The position numbers were made by a program, and so were the translations under genes. Of a stretch of DNA of 64,000 nt, positions 29,010 to 36,833 are shown piece by piece. Below the pieces are notes generated by a model. The model was not told the origin of the DNA, searched no databases, and worked only from the letters and a program-made list of their open reading frames with translations. Where the stretch lies: assembly GCA_022709425.1 (NCBI GenBank), contig JAKLIW010000011.1, positions 38,412 to 102,411 on the forward strand, read 5' to 3'. Source of the DNA: a bacterium (GTDB lineage: Bacteria; UBP6; UBA1177; JAKLFG01). The stretch's first letter is position 1. The number at the start of each line of letters is the position of its first letter.

Positions 29010-30182
29010 ATGAAAAATCTTCGAGTGTTTTTATTTTGTGCTTTTGTGTTCGCGCTGGCGGCCTGTTCCAATTCAAATCTGCAAACGGTGCCGGACGACG
29101 AGGCGACCGACAACGGTACGACCGGCGATCAGGCGATCACCACCGACGATGGCACGGCGATATCCGATGACGGTACCGTGACCGGGGATGAACTGCTTGC
29201 CGATGGCGATGTGGTGACGACCGACGATATAGCAAGCGACGATATAGCGACCGACGACATAGGGGCCGATGATATCGCCACCGATGATACCGTGACCGAC
29301 GGAGATACCGCCGATGACACCATGACCGACGGCGACGAACTCCTCCCCGACGACGACGCACCGGCCGCCCTGACCTGCCTTGAGATCCAGCAATGCTGGG
29401 GCGATTGCGCCGATCAGGATTGCAAAGATGCCTGCTTCGAGTCGGGAACGACCGAAGCGCAGGGAGAATTCAACACCCTTCTTAACTGTGTCGCGGCGAA
29501 CTGCGCGGTCGAATGCAGTTCCTCCGGCACGCAGGAGGATTGTCTGGCCTGCGCCGAGACCGATTGCGCCGCCGAAGTGGAGGACTGCCGCATCGATGAG
29601 AACGCGCCGGTTTACGGCACGCTTACGCTGGTCAACACCACCTTCGCCTATATCTATGACGGCAATACCAGTATCGCGACTCAGGTACAGAACAATCCCG
29701 CCGGTCTGGTCAACTCCAGTGTTTTCTCCGGCACCTACGCCGCCTCGAATAAGCCGATACCGCCGACCGCGAGCGGGTCACAGGCACGGTCGCTCGCGGC
29801 CCACTATGCCGCGGCGGGGCAGACCCCGGCGATGATCCGGATACTCATGCAGGTGACGACCGAGTCGGGTGCGCTCAATCCAATGGTCCAACTGCGACTC
29901 CCCAGCGATAACATCATCCCGGGCGTTATCTCGATGGATGGCTCTCAGGCGGGGGCCGGCAGTGTGGTCCTCGTGAATTCGACCGGCACCAGCACCTCCT
30001 GTCTGCTCGCCTATTCATTCGGCGGCTCGGTCACGGTGACCGCCGCGACCAACACCACCGCCGTCAGCGGCGGTACACTCACCCTCAGCGGCAGCGGTAT
30101 AGAGATCTATTATCCCACCGAGACACCGTTGGGTGATATCACCGATCAACTGGGAACGACGACGATCTGTCCGAAGGAATGA
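29010..30182 (+). CDS. Asp/Thr-rich lipoprotein with Cys-rich domain
   Basis: A 390-aa lipoprotein from the ATG at 29010 (GGGGAGGATGCCC before it). Signal and lipobox: VFLFCAFVFALAACSNS. Residues about 30-115 are a low-complexity Asp/Thr/Gly linker with repeated (A/S)DDIATDD units. Next is a Cys-rich domain (LTCLEIQQCWGDCADQDCKD), then a beta-rich C-terminal domain without recognised motifs. Such secreted proteins with acidic linkers are common in deltaproteobacteria-like genomes. The inferred prophage end is only 37 nt upstream, so its native promoter may be displaced. Confidence 0.85.
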   Translation: MKNLRVFLFCAFVFALAACSNSNLQTVPDDEATDNGTTGDQAITTDDGTAISDDGTVTGDELLADGDVVTTDDIASDDIATDDIGADDIATDDTVTDGDTADDTMTDGDELLPDDDAPAALTCLEIQQCWGDCADQDCKDACFESGTTEAQGEFNTLLNCVAANCAVECSSSGTQEDCLACAETDCAAEVEDCRIDENAPVYGTLTLVNTTFAYIYDGNTSIATQVQNNPAGLVNSSVFSGTYAASNKPIPPTASGSQARSLAAHYAAAGQTPAMIRILMQVTTESGALNPMVQLRLPSDNIIPGVISMDGSQAGAGSVVLVNSTGTSTSCLLAYSFGGSVTVTAATNTTAVSGGTLTLSGSGIEIYYPTETPLGDITDQLGTTTICPKE

Positions 30183-30204
30183 TGCGCGCAGAAGCGCGAC
30201 AGGA

Positions 30205-30717
30205 TCAACTCTTTTTCAATACCGTCTCTATCTCACCCACATACATCCGGTGATAATCCTTTGACGGATAATTGCCGTCGATGGACGCATCGATGAAATT
30301 CTTCGGATCGAGATCCTGAAAATAGAGCTTGCGGCAGACGAGCGTCAGGCGCGATTCGGCGAACCACGGCGTACCGTTGTGATGCCGGAGCGTCAGCCCC
30401 GACTCCTTCACCTTGTCCTTCTTATGGCCCGAGAGCGACCCGCAGAGTTTCAGCGCGTCGCGGTGCTCTTCGGGGAAGAAGCCGACCGAGAAAACGGGTT
30501 CTTTTTCCATATATATATGGGTATAGCGCTGCGGCCGGACGAAAACGAAGACCACATTGCGGTTCCACAGCACCCCCAGCCCGGCCCACGCGATGGTCAT
30601 CATCGTCGCTTTTTTCTCGTCGCCCGCCGCGAGGAGCGCCCAATCCTTGCCGAAGGCGGTGCAGGGGTTATCGGTGATCTCGAACGGGCTGATCTCTTTG
30701 AACAACTTCTCGGTCAT
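30205..30717 (-). CDS. Flavin reductase-like flavoprotein
   Basis: A 170-aa protein of the flavin reductase/flavoredoxin (FMN-binding split barrel) family. Recognisable segments are the KKATMMTIAWAGLGVLWNRN strand, VFVRPQRYTHIYMEKEPVFS and VGFFPEEHRDALKLCGSLSG (the phosphate-binding LK-CG). It probably binds FMN and transfers electrons; the partner is unknown. It converges with the lipoprotein gene; a CGCGC-AGAA-GCGCG hairpin lies between them. Confidence 0.88.
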   Translation of the reverse strand: MTEKLFKEISPFEITDNPCTAFGKDWALLAAGDEKKATMMTIAWAGLGVLWNRNVVFVFVRPQRYTHIYMEKEPVFSVGFFPEEHRDALKLCGSLSGHKKDKVKESGLTLRHHNGTPWFAESRLTLVCRKLYFQDLDPKNFIDASIDGNYPSKDYHRMYVGEIETVLKKS

Positions 30718-30842
30718 CGGATGCCTCCGTCGGTTAGGTCAACGGAGCGATGATAGCGGAAGGAACGGCCGATGTCAAAAAGCAACCTCATCCACCGCAA
30801 GCGGTCCCCCTTCTCCGTAGAGCAGAGAAGGTAAAACGGTAT

Positions 30843-31205
30843 TTACGCCGCCTTTGTTTTCAGGAGCACCTTCTCGATGGCGTCGACCAGCGCGTTCTTG
30901 GGAAGCGCCCCCATCGACATCTGCGGTTTGTCTTCCATCGGGATGAAGAGGATCGACGGTATCGAGCGGATGCCGAAGACCTGCGCCAGTTCCTGCTCCT
31001 GATCGGTGTTCACCTTGTAGATGTCCACTTTGCCGTCGTACTGGACGGCGAGATCGGCGAGCACCGGGGCGACCGCTTTGCACGGGCCGCACCAGTCGGC
31101 GTAGAAGTCGACGATGGCGGGACGGGCGCCGGCGAATTTCCACTCCTTGCTTTTCTCGTAGTCGAATACCTTCTGCTTGAATGTCTCTTTCGTCAGATTT
31201 TCCAT
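30843..31205 (-). CDS. Thioredoxin
   Basis: A 120-aa thioredoxin with an extended N-terminus (KETFKQKVFDYEKSKEWKFA), the core IVDFYADWCGPCKAVAPVLA with the WCGPC active site, the cis-Pro region IRSIPSILFIPM and a final amphipathic helix. The start is the ATG at 31205 behind AGGAGGCGTTAC. It is cytoplasmic, with no signal peptide. It appears to be a single-gene unit with its own promoter. Confidence 0.95.
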   Translation of the reverse strand: MENLTKETFKQKVFDYEKSKEWKFAGARPAIVDFYADWCGPCKAVAPVLADLAVQYDGKVDIYKVNTDQEQELAQVFGIRSIPSILFIPMEDKPQMSMGALPKNALVDAIEKVLLKTKAA

Positions 31206-31237
31206 GTAACGCCTCCTTCTTGCTACTAGCAAATGGT

Positions 31238-31265
31238 TTTATAATGACGATCTCCGGGAAGTCAA
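31238..31265 (-). promoter_or_regulatory. Promoter of the thioredoxin gene
   Basis: On the minus strand TTGACT (31265-31260), 16-nt spacer, TATAAA (31243-31238), 33 nt before the ATG. A good sigma-70-type match. Confidence 0.65.
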
Positions 31266-31297
31266 GATGACACCTAAAGTTTCCGTAAAGAAATATC

Positions 31298-31326
31298 TTG
31301 ATTCGTGATTCAAGGGAGGATAAAAT
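31298..31326 (+). promoter_or_regulatory. Candidate promoter of the tandem lipoprotein operon
   Basis: TTGATT (31298-31303), 17-nt spacer, TAAAAT (31321-31326), about 30 nt before the first lipoprotein ATG. It would serve all five overlapping genes. Confidence 0.5.
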
Positions 31327-31356
31327 CGACATGACTTTTGGGAAAGGATTTTAAGA

Positions 31357-31785
31357 ATGAAATCGGCACAGTTAGTGGTGCTCGTCGTCTGCGTGCTACT
31401 CGTTTCCTGCGCCACGATGAGGAATCCTCATCTCCCGGATCACGGTTCCTGCATACAGACTTACCTTGACGCGGAATATGGAGAAAAGGAAGCATTCGCC
31501 GGTGCTATCATGCTGCCGGTAGGCGGTGCGTTGGTGGTATTGGGTCCTTTCGTAATAATATCGGGCTATGCGTATGTGATGGCCAAACAGGATCCTATGC
31601 CGTCACTGGTAATAGGTAGCATCATAACGGGACTCGGAGGGCTAGGAGTTATTGCAGGCGTTGCGACCCTTATTGACGGTAATCTCCGTGTGAACAAGTG
31701 GAACGACTACTGCGCCGGTTCGACCGCTGCCGAGCGGTATTGTCTGTTCGAGCCGTTGCCGCCTCCGAACGGAGAAACGCCATGA
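31357..31785 (+). CDS. Tandem small lipoprotein, copy 1
   Basis: A 142-aa lipoprotein: signal LVVLVVCVLLVSCATMRNPH (lipobox LVSC), then DHGSCIQTYLDAEYGEKEAF, two glycine-rich hydrophobic segments (IMLPVGGALVVLGPFVIISG and IITGLGGLGVIAGVATLIDG), and a conserved end KWNDYCAGSTAAERYCLFEP. It founds a run of five paralogues. The stop overlaps the next ATG. The topology suggests a lipid-anchored protein with a membrane hairpin. No family name is known to me. Confidence 0.85.
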   Translation: MKSAQLVVLVVCVLLVSCATMRNPHLPDHGSCIQTYLDAEYGEKEAFAGAIMLPVGGALVVLGPFVIISGYAYVMAKQDPMPSLVIGSIITGLGGLGVIAGVATLIDGNLRVNKWNDYCAGSTAAERYCLFEPLPPPNGETP

Positions 31786-32222
31786 AGTACGGCGGCGCAC
31801 TACTCCTCGCCTGCCTGCTACTCGCCTCCTGCGCCACGATGAAAAATGCCGATACTCGCCCGACCGAAGGTAGTTGCATGACAACCTATGATTCAGGGCG
31901 GATCGGCGAGAAAGAGGTGCTTGCCGGGAACATCCTTTTGCCGGTCGGCTCCGGCATTTTCGGGTCTGGATTTCCGCTTATGATGATCGTAGGCATGGCC
32001 CGTCATTCGCCCGATCAGGGTTTTGCAAAACCCACCGGACTTTTTATCGGCAGCACCATTATGACCGCTGTCGGCGGTATGGCCATCGTCGCCGGCATCG
32101 TAACGTTGGTGGACGGTCATCGTCGCGTGAACAACTGGAACGACTACTGCGTTGGTTCGACCGCCGCCGAGCGGTATTGTCTGTTTGAACCGCTACCGAC
32201 TCCACGCGGAGAGACGCCATGA
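31782..32222 (+). CDS. Tandem small lipoprotein, copy 2
   Basis: 146 aa, signal GGALLLACLLLASCATMKNA, then EGSCMTTYDSGRIGEKEVLA, LPVGSGIFGSGFPLMMIVGM and VGGMAIVAGIVTLVDGHRRV, ending YCLFEPLPTPRGETP. Nearly identical at DNA level to copy 4 in the first half and at the end, but the central loop differs (HSPDQGFAKPTGLF). ATGA overlaps at both ends. Confidence 0.85.
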   Translation: MKYGGALLLACLLLASCATMKNADTRPTEGSCMTTYDSGRIGEKEVLAGNILLPVGSGIFGSGFPLMMIVGMARHSPDQGFAKPTGLFIGSTIMTAVGGMAIVAGIVTLVDGHRRVNNWNDYCVGSTAAERYCLFEPLPTPRGETP

Positions 32223-32632
32223 AGTACGGCGTGTTGATCATCGCCTGCGTACTTCTCGCCTCCTGCGCCACGATGAAGAACGGCCACACTCGGCCGACGG
32301 AAGAGCTTTGTTGGGAAAAATATTACTCAGCGAAGACCGGCGAGAAATTGGCTCTTGCCGGAGTGATCCTTATACCGGTGGGAGGTGTTTTGATAGGAGC
32401 AAGCGTTCCGCTTATTCTTATCGGTACCGTTGTGCCGTCGGCGAGAGAAATGCTTCCCGGCGGTGTAACCCTTGGAACTGTTGGCGGTATGGCGATACTT
32501 GGAGGCATAATGTCCCTTGTTGCAGGGCATCGATCTGTAAACAGATGGAACGACTACTGCGCCGGCGCCACCGTCGCAGAGCGGTATTGCCTGTTCGAGC
32601 CGTTGCCGACTTCAAGCGGAGAAACGCCATGA
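32219..32632 (+). CDS. Tandem small lipoprotein, copy 3
   Basis: 137 aa, signal VLIIACVLLASCATMKNGHT, then CWEKYYSAKTGEKLALAGVI, a first hydrophobic segment LIPVGGVLIGASVPLILIGT and a second LGTVGGMAILGGIMSLVAGH, with the conserved NDYCAGATVAERYCLFEPLP end. It is the most diverged of the central copies. ATGA overlaps with copies 2 and 4 imply coupled translation. Confidence 0.85.
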   Translation: MKYGVLIIACVLLASCATMKNGHTRPTEELCWEKYYSAKTGEKLALAGVILIPVGGVLIGASVPLILIGTVVPSAREMLPGGVTLGTVGGMAILGGIMSLVAGHRSVNRWNDYCAGATVAERYCLFEPLPTSSGETP

Positions 32633-33066
32633 AGCACGGCGCGGTTTTCCTCCTCTGCATATTCCTCGCCTCCTGCGCCACGATGAAGAACGCCGACACT
32701 CGGCCGACCGAAGGGAGTTGCATGACAACCTATGATTCAGGGCGGATCGGCGAGAAAGAGGTGCTTGCCGGGAACATCCTTTTGCCGGTCGGCTCCGGGA
32801 TCTTTGGGGCGGGTTTTCCGCTTATGATGCTCATTGGTATGGCCCGTAATTCACAAGAAAGGACTTTTGTGAAGTCGAATCCCTTGTTCGTAGGTAGCAC
32901 CATTATGACCGCCGTCGGCGGCATGGCCATCGTTGCTGGCATTGTAACGCTGGTGGACGGTCACCGCCGCGTAGATAACTGGAACGACTACTGCGTTGGC
33001 TCGACCGCCGCAGAGCGGTATTGTCTGTTTGAACCGCTACCGACTCCACGCGGAGAAACGCCATGA
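32629..33066 (+). CDS. Tandem small lipoprotein, copy 4
   Basis: 145 aa, signal GAVFLLCIFLASCATMKNAD, otherwise like copy 2 (same EGSCMTTYDSGRIGEKEVLA segment) but with a different central loop (NSQERTFVKSNPLFVG). The start at 32629 overlaps the stop of copy 3. The much longer upstream reading frame in this frame is a shadow of copies 2 and 3. Confidence 0.85.
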   Translation: MKHGAVFLLCIFLASCATMKNADTRPTEGSCMTTYDSGRIGEKEVLAGNILLPVGSGIFGAGFPLMMLIGMARNSQERTFVKSNPLFVGSTIMTAVGGMAIVAGIVTLVDGHRRVDNWNDYCVGSTAAERYCLFEPLPTPRGETP

Positions 33067-33464
33067 AGTACAGTGTGTTGATCATCGCCTGCCTGCTGCT
33101 CGCCTCCTGTGCCACGATGAAGAATCCCAACGCAGTCCCCGATCATGGCCCTTGCTTGGATTCCTATCACGATGCTCAGCATGGCGAAAAAGAGGCCCTT
33201 GCGGGCGCAATATTGCTGCCGAGTGGTTTGTTGCTTATGGGGATCGGCTTTCCGATCTTAATTGGTGGGGCAATGGGAGGTGAAGGTGGAGATGCGTATG
33301 GTGGTTTGGCCTTAATGGCGGTCGGTGGGCTTGCCTTCGTCAGCGGCATAATCACGCTCATTGATGGCAATATGCGCGTCAACGAATGGAACGATACCTG
33401 CACCGGCGCCACCGCTGCCGAGCGGTACTGCCTGTTCGAGCCGTTAAGTGAACAAAAACCGTAA
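33063..33464 (+). CDS. Tandem small lipoprotein, copy 5
   Basis: 133 aa, signal VLIIACLLLASCATMKNPNA, then DHGPCLDSYHDAQHGEKEAL (closest to copy 1), glycine-rich segments LPSGLLLMGIGFPILIGGAM and LMAVGGLAFVSGIITLIDGN, and the conserved end with EWNDTCTGATAAERYCLFEP. It lacks the GETP tail because the array ends here. The next gene starts 15 nt later. Confidence 0.85.
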   Translation: MKYSVLIIACLLLASCATMKNPNAVPDHGPCLDSYHDAQHGEKEALAGAILLPSGLLLMGIGFPILIGGAMGGEGGDAYGGLALMAVGGLAFVSGIITLIDGNMRVNEWNDTCTGATAAERYCLFEPLSEQKP

Positions 33465-33479
33465 AATAGGAGACGACCA

Positions 33480-34337
33480 ATGCCCATCAATATTCCCCCC
33501 TTCTGGGCCAAGTGCGAACACCGCGAAGGGAAGGATTCGGTCATCGTCAACGGGTGGTCGACCCGCTCTGCCACCGAGGCTCTGGAGAACGCCCAGAAAC
33601 GGGCCAAGAAGGTATTCGACCTCGTCATGTCGGGCAAGAAACTGGGCGAATACGACTACAGCACGCTCCCCATCCGCGAACAGATCGTCTCGCCGGTCAC
33701 CCACGACGGCAAGGAGATCGCCGTCATATCGCGCAACCGTTACGGCGCGGCGGTGCTCAACACCGAGAAGGTACTTTTCGCCGATGTCGACTTCAAACCG
33801 TTCTCGGCCGGCGGCTTTTTCAACGCCATCGCCCTCCTGTTCAACCCGTCGCGGAAAAAAGAGAGCGCCGAGGCACAGCGGAACGCCGAGATCGCCCGTG
33901 TTCTGGCATGGGGAGAACAGAACCGCGACCATCCGTTCCGCCTCTACCGCACCTGTGCCGGTCTGCGACTCCTGTTCACCGGGAAAACCTACGACCCGAA
34001 GGCCGATTCGACGATGCTGCTGCTTGAGTCGCTCGGATCCGATCCGCTCTATATCAAACTCACCAAGAATCAGGGCTGTTTCCGCGCCCGGCTGACCGCT
34101 AAGCCGTGGCGTATCGACATTGATCGGCCGCCCGCGACCTACCCCTTCCTCAATAACAAGGATTCGGGCCGTTATCGGCAGTGGCTCGAAGAGTATCTGG
34201 CGAAGAGCGAACGCTACCGTGTCTGCGAACTCATGAAGGAGGAGGGGCATCGTGCCGACGATCCCGAGATCCGCAAGGTGTTGGAACTTCACGACAGAAT
34301 GACCCGCACCGCCGCAAAGGAGCTCCCGCTCGCGTAA
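33480..34337 (+). CDS. Conserved protein of unknown function
   Basis: A 285-aa soluble protein. The central block (HPFRLYRTCAGLRLLFTGKT, then LGSDPLYIKLTKNQGCFRAR, LTAKPWRIDID) looks strongly conserved and recalls hypothetical proteins scattered over several phyla, for which I know no function. Start MPINIPPFWAKCEHREGK behind AGGAGACGACCA. It may be cotranscribed with the lipoproteins (15-nt gap). Confidence 0.75.
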   Translation: MPINIPPFWAKCEHREGKDSVIVNGWSTRSATEALENAQKRAKKVFDLVMSGKKLGEYDYSTLPIREQIVSPVTHDGKEIAVISRNRYGAAVLNTEKVLFADVDFKPFSAGGFFNAIALLFNPSRKKESAEAQRNAEIARVLAWGEQNRDHPFRLYRTCAGLRLLFTGKTYDPKADSTMLLLESLGSDPLYIKLTKNQGCFRARLTAKPWRIDIDRPPATYPFLNNKDSGRYRQWLEEYLAKSERYRVCELMKEEGHRADDPEIRKVLELHDRMTRTAAKELPLA

Positions 34338-34645
34338 AAAATCTCGCACCGCGAAACTAAATCGACAGGGGGGAGGTCTGTTACGATAGGTGAAAGCCAA
34401 GCAAGGACGGGTTTGAAAATACTCAAATAAGTGAACTGCATTTTTAATATCGGGCGGTTGGCCCCGTATTCACCATCCCGGCACTAGAGCCGGTAAAGGC
34501 CTTTTCCCACCGTAAGGGCTAGCGCTCTTCTATCGCCTGAATTCAGGGCATTTATCTTGACACTGACCCTGCCGGCAGTATATTTGCACGGTTTTTTTAC
34601 ACGACCGAAAGGTGCTTATAAACCCGCTCTTCAGTGGAGAGTAGC
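34338..34645. other. 308-nt intergenic region with the tdh-kbl promoter
   Basis: No reading frame of note. A CCGGC-ACTAGA-GCCGG hairpin near 34475-34490 is followed by GGCCTTTT and could act as a weak terminator of the upstream unit. The right third contains the promoter at 34557-34584 and a leader of about 55 nt before the ATG at 34646. Confidence 0.5.
34557..34584 (+). promoter_or_regulatory. Promoter of the threonine-degradation operon
   Basis: TTGACA (34557-34562), 16-nt spacer, TATATT (34579-34584). The spacer contains the perfect 10-bp palindrome CTGCCGGCAG (34569-34578), which could be an operator read by a threonine or carbon-status regulator. Confidence 0.7.
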
Positions 34646-35596
34646 ATGAAGAAAATTCTCATCATCGGCGCTGTGGGACAGATCGGTTCCGAGCTGACCC
34701 TCAAGATGCGCGAACTGTACGGCAACCAGAATGTCATCGCGTCCACCAGAAAGACCCCGCCCTCGGACAAGATCAAGGAGAGCGGCCCGTTCGAATTCTT
34801 CGATGTGATGGACCGGAAGAAACTCGAAGAAGTGGTCGACAAATATAAGGTCGATCACATCGTCAACATGGCCGCCATCCTCTCCGCCGTGGGCGAGAAG
34901 GATCCGATGTTCGCGTGGGATGTGAACATGAACGGCCTCATCAACATCCTCGAAGTGGCCCGCGAGAAGAAAATAAAACAGATACTGATGCCCAGCTCCA
35001 TCGCGGTCTTCGGACCCGGCACCCCCCGCGTCAACACCCCGCAGGACACCGTCCTTAAGCCGACCACCATGTACGGCGTGACCAAGGTCGCCGGCGAACT
35101 GCTGTGCGACTACTATGTCCGCAAATACGGCGTCGACATCCGCGGCCTGCGTTATCCCGGCATCATCAGCCACGAGACCCTGCCCGGCGGCGGCACCACC
35201 GACTACGCGGTCGCCATCTACTACGAGGCGATCCAGCACGGCAAGTACACCTGCTTCGTCCGCGAATCGACCAAGCTCCCGATGATGTATATGCCCGACT
35301 GCCTCAAGGCGACCATCGACCTGTTCGAGGCCGATTTCAGCAAACTGAAACATCACTCCGACTTCAATGTCGCCGGGATGTCCTTCACCGTCGGCGAGAT
35401 GGCCACCGAGATCCGCAAGCATATGCCCGATTTCAAGATAGACTACCAGCCCGACTTCCGTCAGGCGATCGCCGATTCGTGGCCGGAGTCGATCGATGAC
35501 ACCGCCGCCCGCGAGGAATGGGGCTGGAAGCCGGCCTACACGCTCGCCTCGATGACGGTCGATATGCTGACCGAACTCAAGAAGAAACTTAAATAA
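34646..35596 (+). CDS. tdh: L-threonine 3-dehydrogenase, SDR (epimerase-like) type
   Basis: A 316-aa NAD-dependent enzyme oxidising L-threonine to 2-amino-3-oxobutyrate. Rossmann motif ILIIGAVGQIGSEL (GxxGxxG), SSIAVFGPGTPR and the active-site Tyr/Lys in TTMYGVTKVAGELL. The LRYPGIISHETLPGGGTTDY segment is diagnostic for SDR-type threonine dehydrogenase versus sugar epimerases. ATG at 34646 behind GGAGAGTAGC. The downstream kbl gene completes the pathway to glycine and acetyl-CoA. Confidence 0.93.
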   Translation: MKKILIIGAVGQIGSELTLKMRELYGNQNVIASTRKTPPSDKIKESGPFEFFDVMDRKKLEEVVDKYKVDHIVNMAAILSAVGEKDPMFAWDVNMNGLINILEVAREKKIKQILMPSSIAVFGPGTPRVNTPQDTVLKPTTMYGVTKVAGELLCDYYVRKYGVDIRGLRYPGIISHETLPGGGTTDYAVAIYYEAIQHGKYTCFVRESTKLPMMYMPDCLKATIDLFEADFSKLKHHSDFNVAGMSFTVGEMATEIRKHMPDFKIDYQPDFRQAIADSWPESIDDTAAREEWGWKPAYTLASMTVDMLTELKKKLK

Positions 35597-35608
35597 GAGG
35601 AGCACGCC

Positions 35609-36832
35609 ATGTCACTGACGAAACTCAATAAGGCGCTTGTCGCCCATGTGAACGGTCTCAAGGAAAAGGGGACCGCGAAGGGCGCCGAGATGGTCATCAC
35701 GAAGGTCCTTCCCGCGAAAGGCGCGAACGGTCCCCGCTATATCGTCGAGGGTTACACGCAGGAATTCATCAAGATGAACTCCAACTCCTACCTCGGCCTG
35801 TCGATGCACCCGGCGGTCATCCACGCCGAAGAGGAAGGGACCAAGACCTACGGCGTCGGCCCCGGCGCGGTCCGCTTCATCTCCGGAACGCACAAACCGC
35901 ATATCGAGCTTGAGAACCGGCTGGCGAAATTCCACGGCAAAGAGGCGGGCATGATCTTCTCGAGCGCCTATGTCACGTCGCTCGGCGTCATCACCCCGCT
36001 GGTCACCGAAACCACCGTCATCGTTTCCGACGAACTCAACCACAATTGCATCATCAACGCGATGAAGCTCGCCCGTCCCGCCGCGAAGATGATCTTCAAG
36101 CACAATGATATGGCCGATCTCGAGGCGAAGATGAACGATGCGGTCGGCAAAGGGACCCGCTGCGTGGTCGTCACCGACGGCGTCTTCTCGATGCGCGGCG
36201 ACTACTGCCCCTTCGATCAGTTCGTCAAGATCTGCGAGAAATTCAACGACAAGTTCGAGGACGGCGTCACCACCATCGCCGACGACTCGCACGGCGTGGG
36301 CGCCTACGGCGCGACCGGCCGCGGCACCGAAGAAGTGACCGGTACGAAGGTCGATATCATCATCGGCACGCTCGGCAAGGCCTTCGGCGTCAACGGCGGG
36401 TATGTGGTCGCCAGCAAAGCGGTCACCGATTTCCTCCGCCAGACCGCCCCCATGTACATCTACTCCAACCCGATAACGCTCGGCGAGACGGTCGCGGTCC
36501 TCAAGGTCCTCGACATCCTCGAAAGCGATGAGGGGAAAAAACGGCTCAAACATCTTTCCGAGATGACCGCACGTTTTGAAAAGGGGCTGGTCGATAACGG
36601 CTACGAGACGATCCCCGGCCCGCATCCGGTCACCCCGCTGATGGTGCGCGACACGCAGAAGACCGCCGATATCGTAAAGTGGCTCACCGATCACGGCGTT
36701 CTGGGCACCGGGCTCAACTATCCGGTCGTTCCGAAGGGCTCCGAAGAGATCCGCTTCCAGATCAACGCCGATCACACCGCCGCCGATGTCGACTATGTCA
36801 TCGATGTGCTGAAGAAATATAAGAGTAAGTAA
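35609..36832 (+). CDS. kbl: 2-amino-3-ketobutyrate CoA ligase (glycine C-acetyltransferase)
   Basis: A 407-aa PLP enzyme of the alpha-oxoamine synthase family, cleaving 2-amino-3-oxobutyrate with CoA to glycine and acetyl-CoA. Motifs: MNSNSYLGLSMHPAVI, GVGPGAVRFISGTHKPHIEL, DDSHGVGAYGATGRG and the PLP-lysine region IIIGTLGKAFGVNGGYV. AGGAG precedes the ATG, 12 nt after tdh. The pairing with tdh favours Kbl over serine palmitoyltransferase or BioF. Confidence 0.92.
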   Translation: MSLTKLNKALVAHVNGLKEKGTAKGAEMVITKVLPAKGANGPRYIVEGYTQEFIKMNSNSYLGLSMHPAVIHAEEEGTKTYGVGPGAVRFISGTHKPHIELENRLAKFHGKEAGMIFSSAYVTSLGVITPLVTETTVIVSDELNHNCIINAMKLARPAAKMIFKHNDMADLEAKMNDAVGKGTRCVVVTDGVFSMRGDYCPFDQFVKICEKFNDKFEDGVTTIADDSHGVGAYGATGRGTEEVTGTKVDIIIGTLGKAFGVNGGYVVASKAVTDFLRQTAPMYIYSNPITLGETVAVLKVLDILESDEGKKRLKHLSEMTARFEKGLVDNGYETIPGPHPVTPLMVRDTQKTADIVKWLTDHGVLGTGLNYPVVPKGSEEIRFQINADHTAADVDYVIDVLKKYKSK

Positions 36833-36833
36833 T

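Noticed and set aside
29170..29340. Short repeated GAC/GAT-rich units resembling a CRISPR array
   Set aside because: Units are in frame and encode Asp-Thr linker repeats of a lipoprotein; lengths vary and there are no spacers. No CRISPR array was seen anywhere in the window.
30776..30842. Fragment resembling the ribozyme-adjacent sequence (CCGCAAGCGG)
   Set aside because: Only a 10-nt hairpin is shared; no ribozyme core around it.
34338..34645. Riboswitch upstream of tdh
   Set aside because: Hairpins are short and no known aptamer consensus was recognised; the promoter at 34557 also leaves too short a leader.
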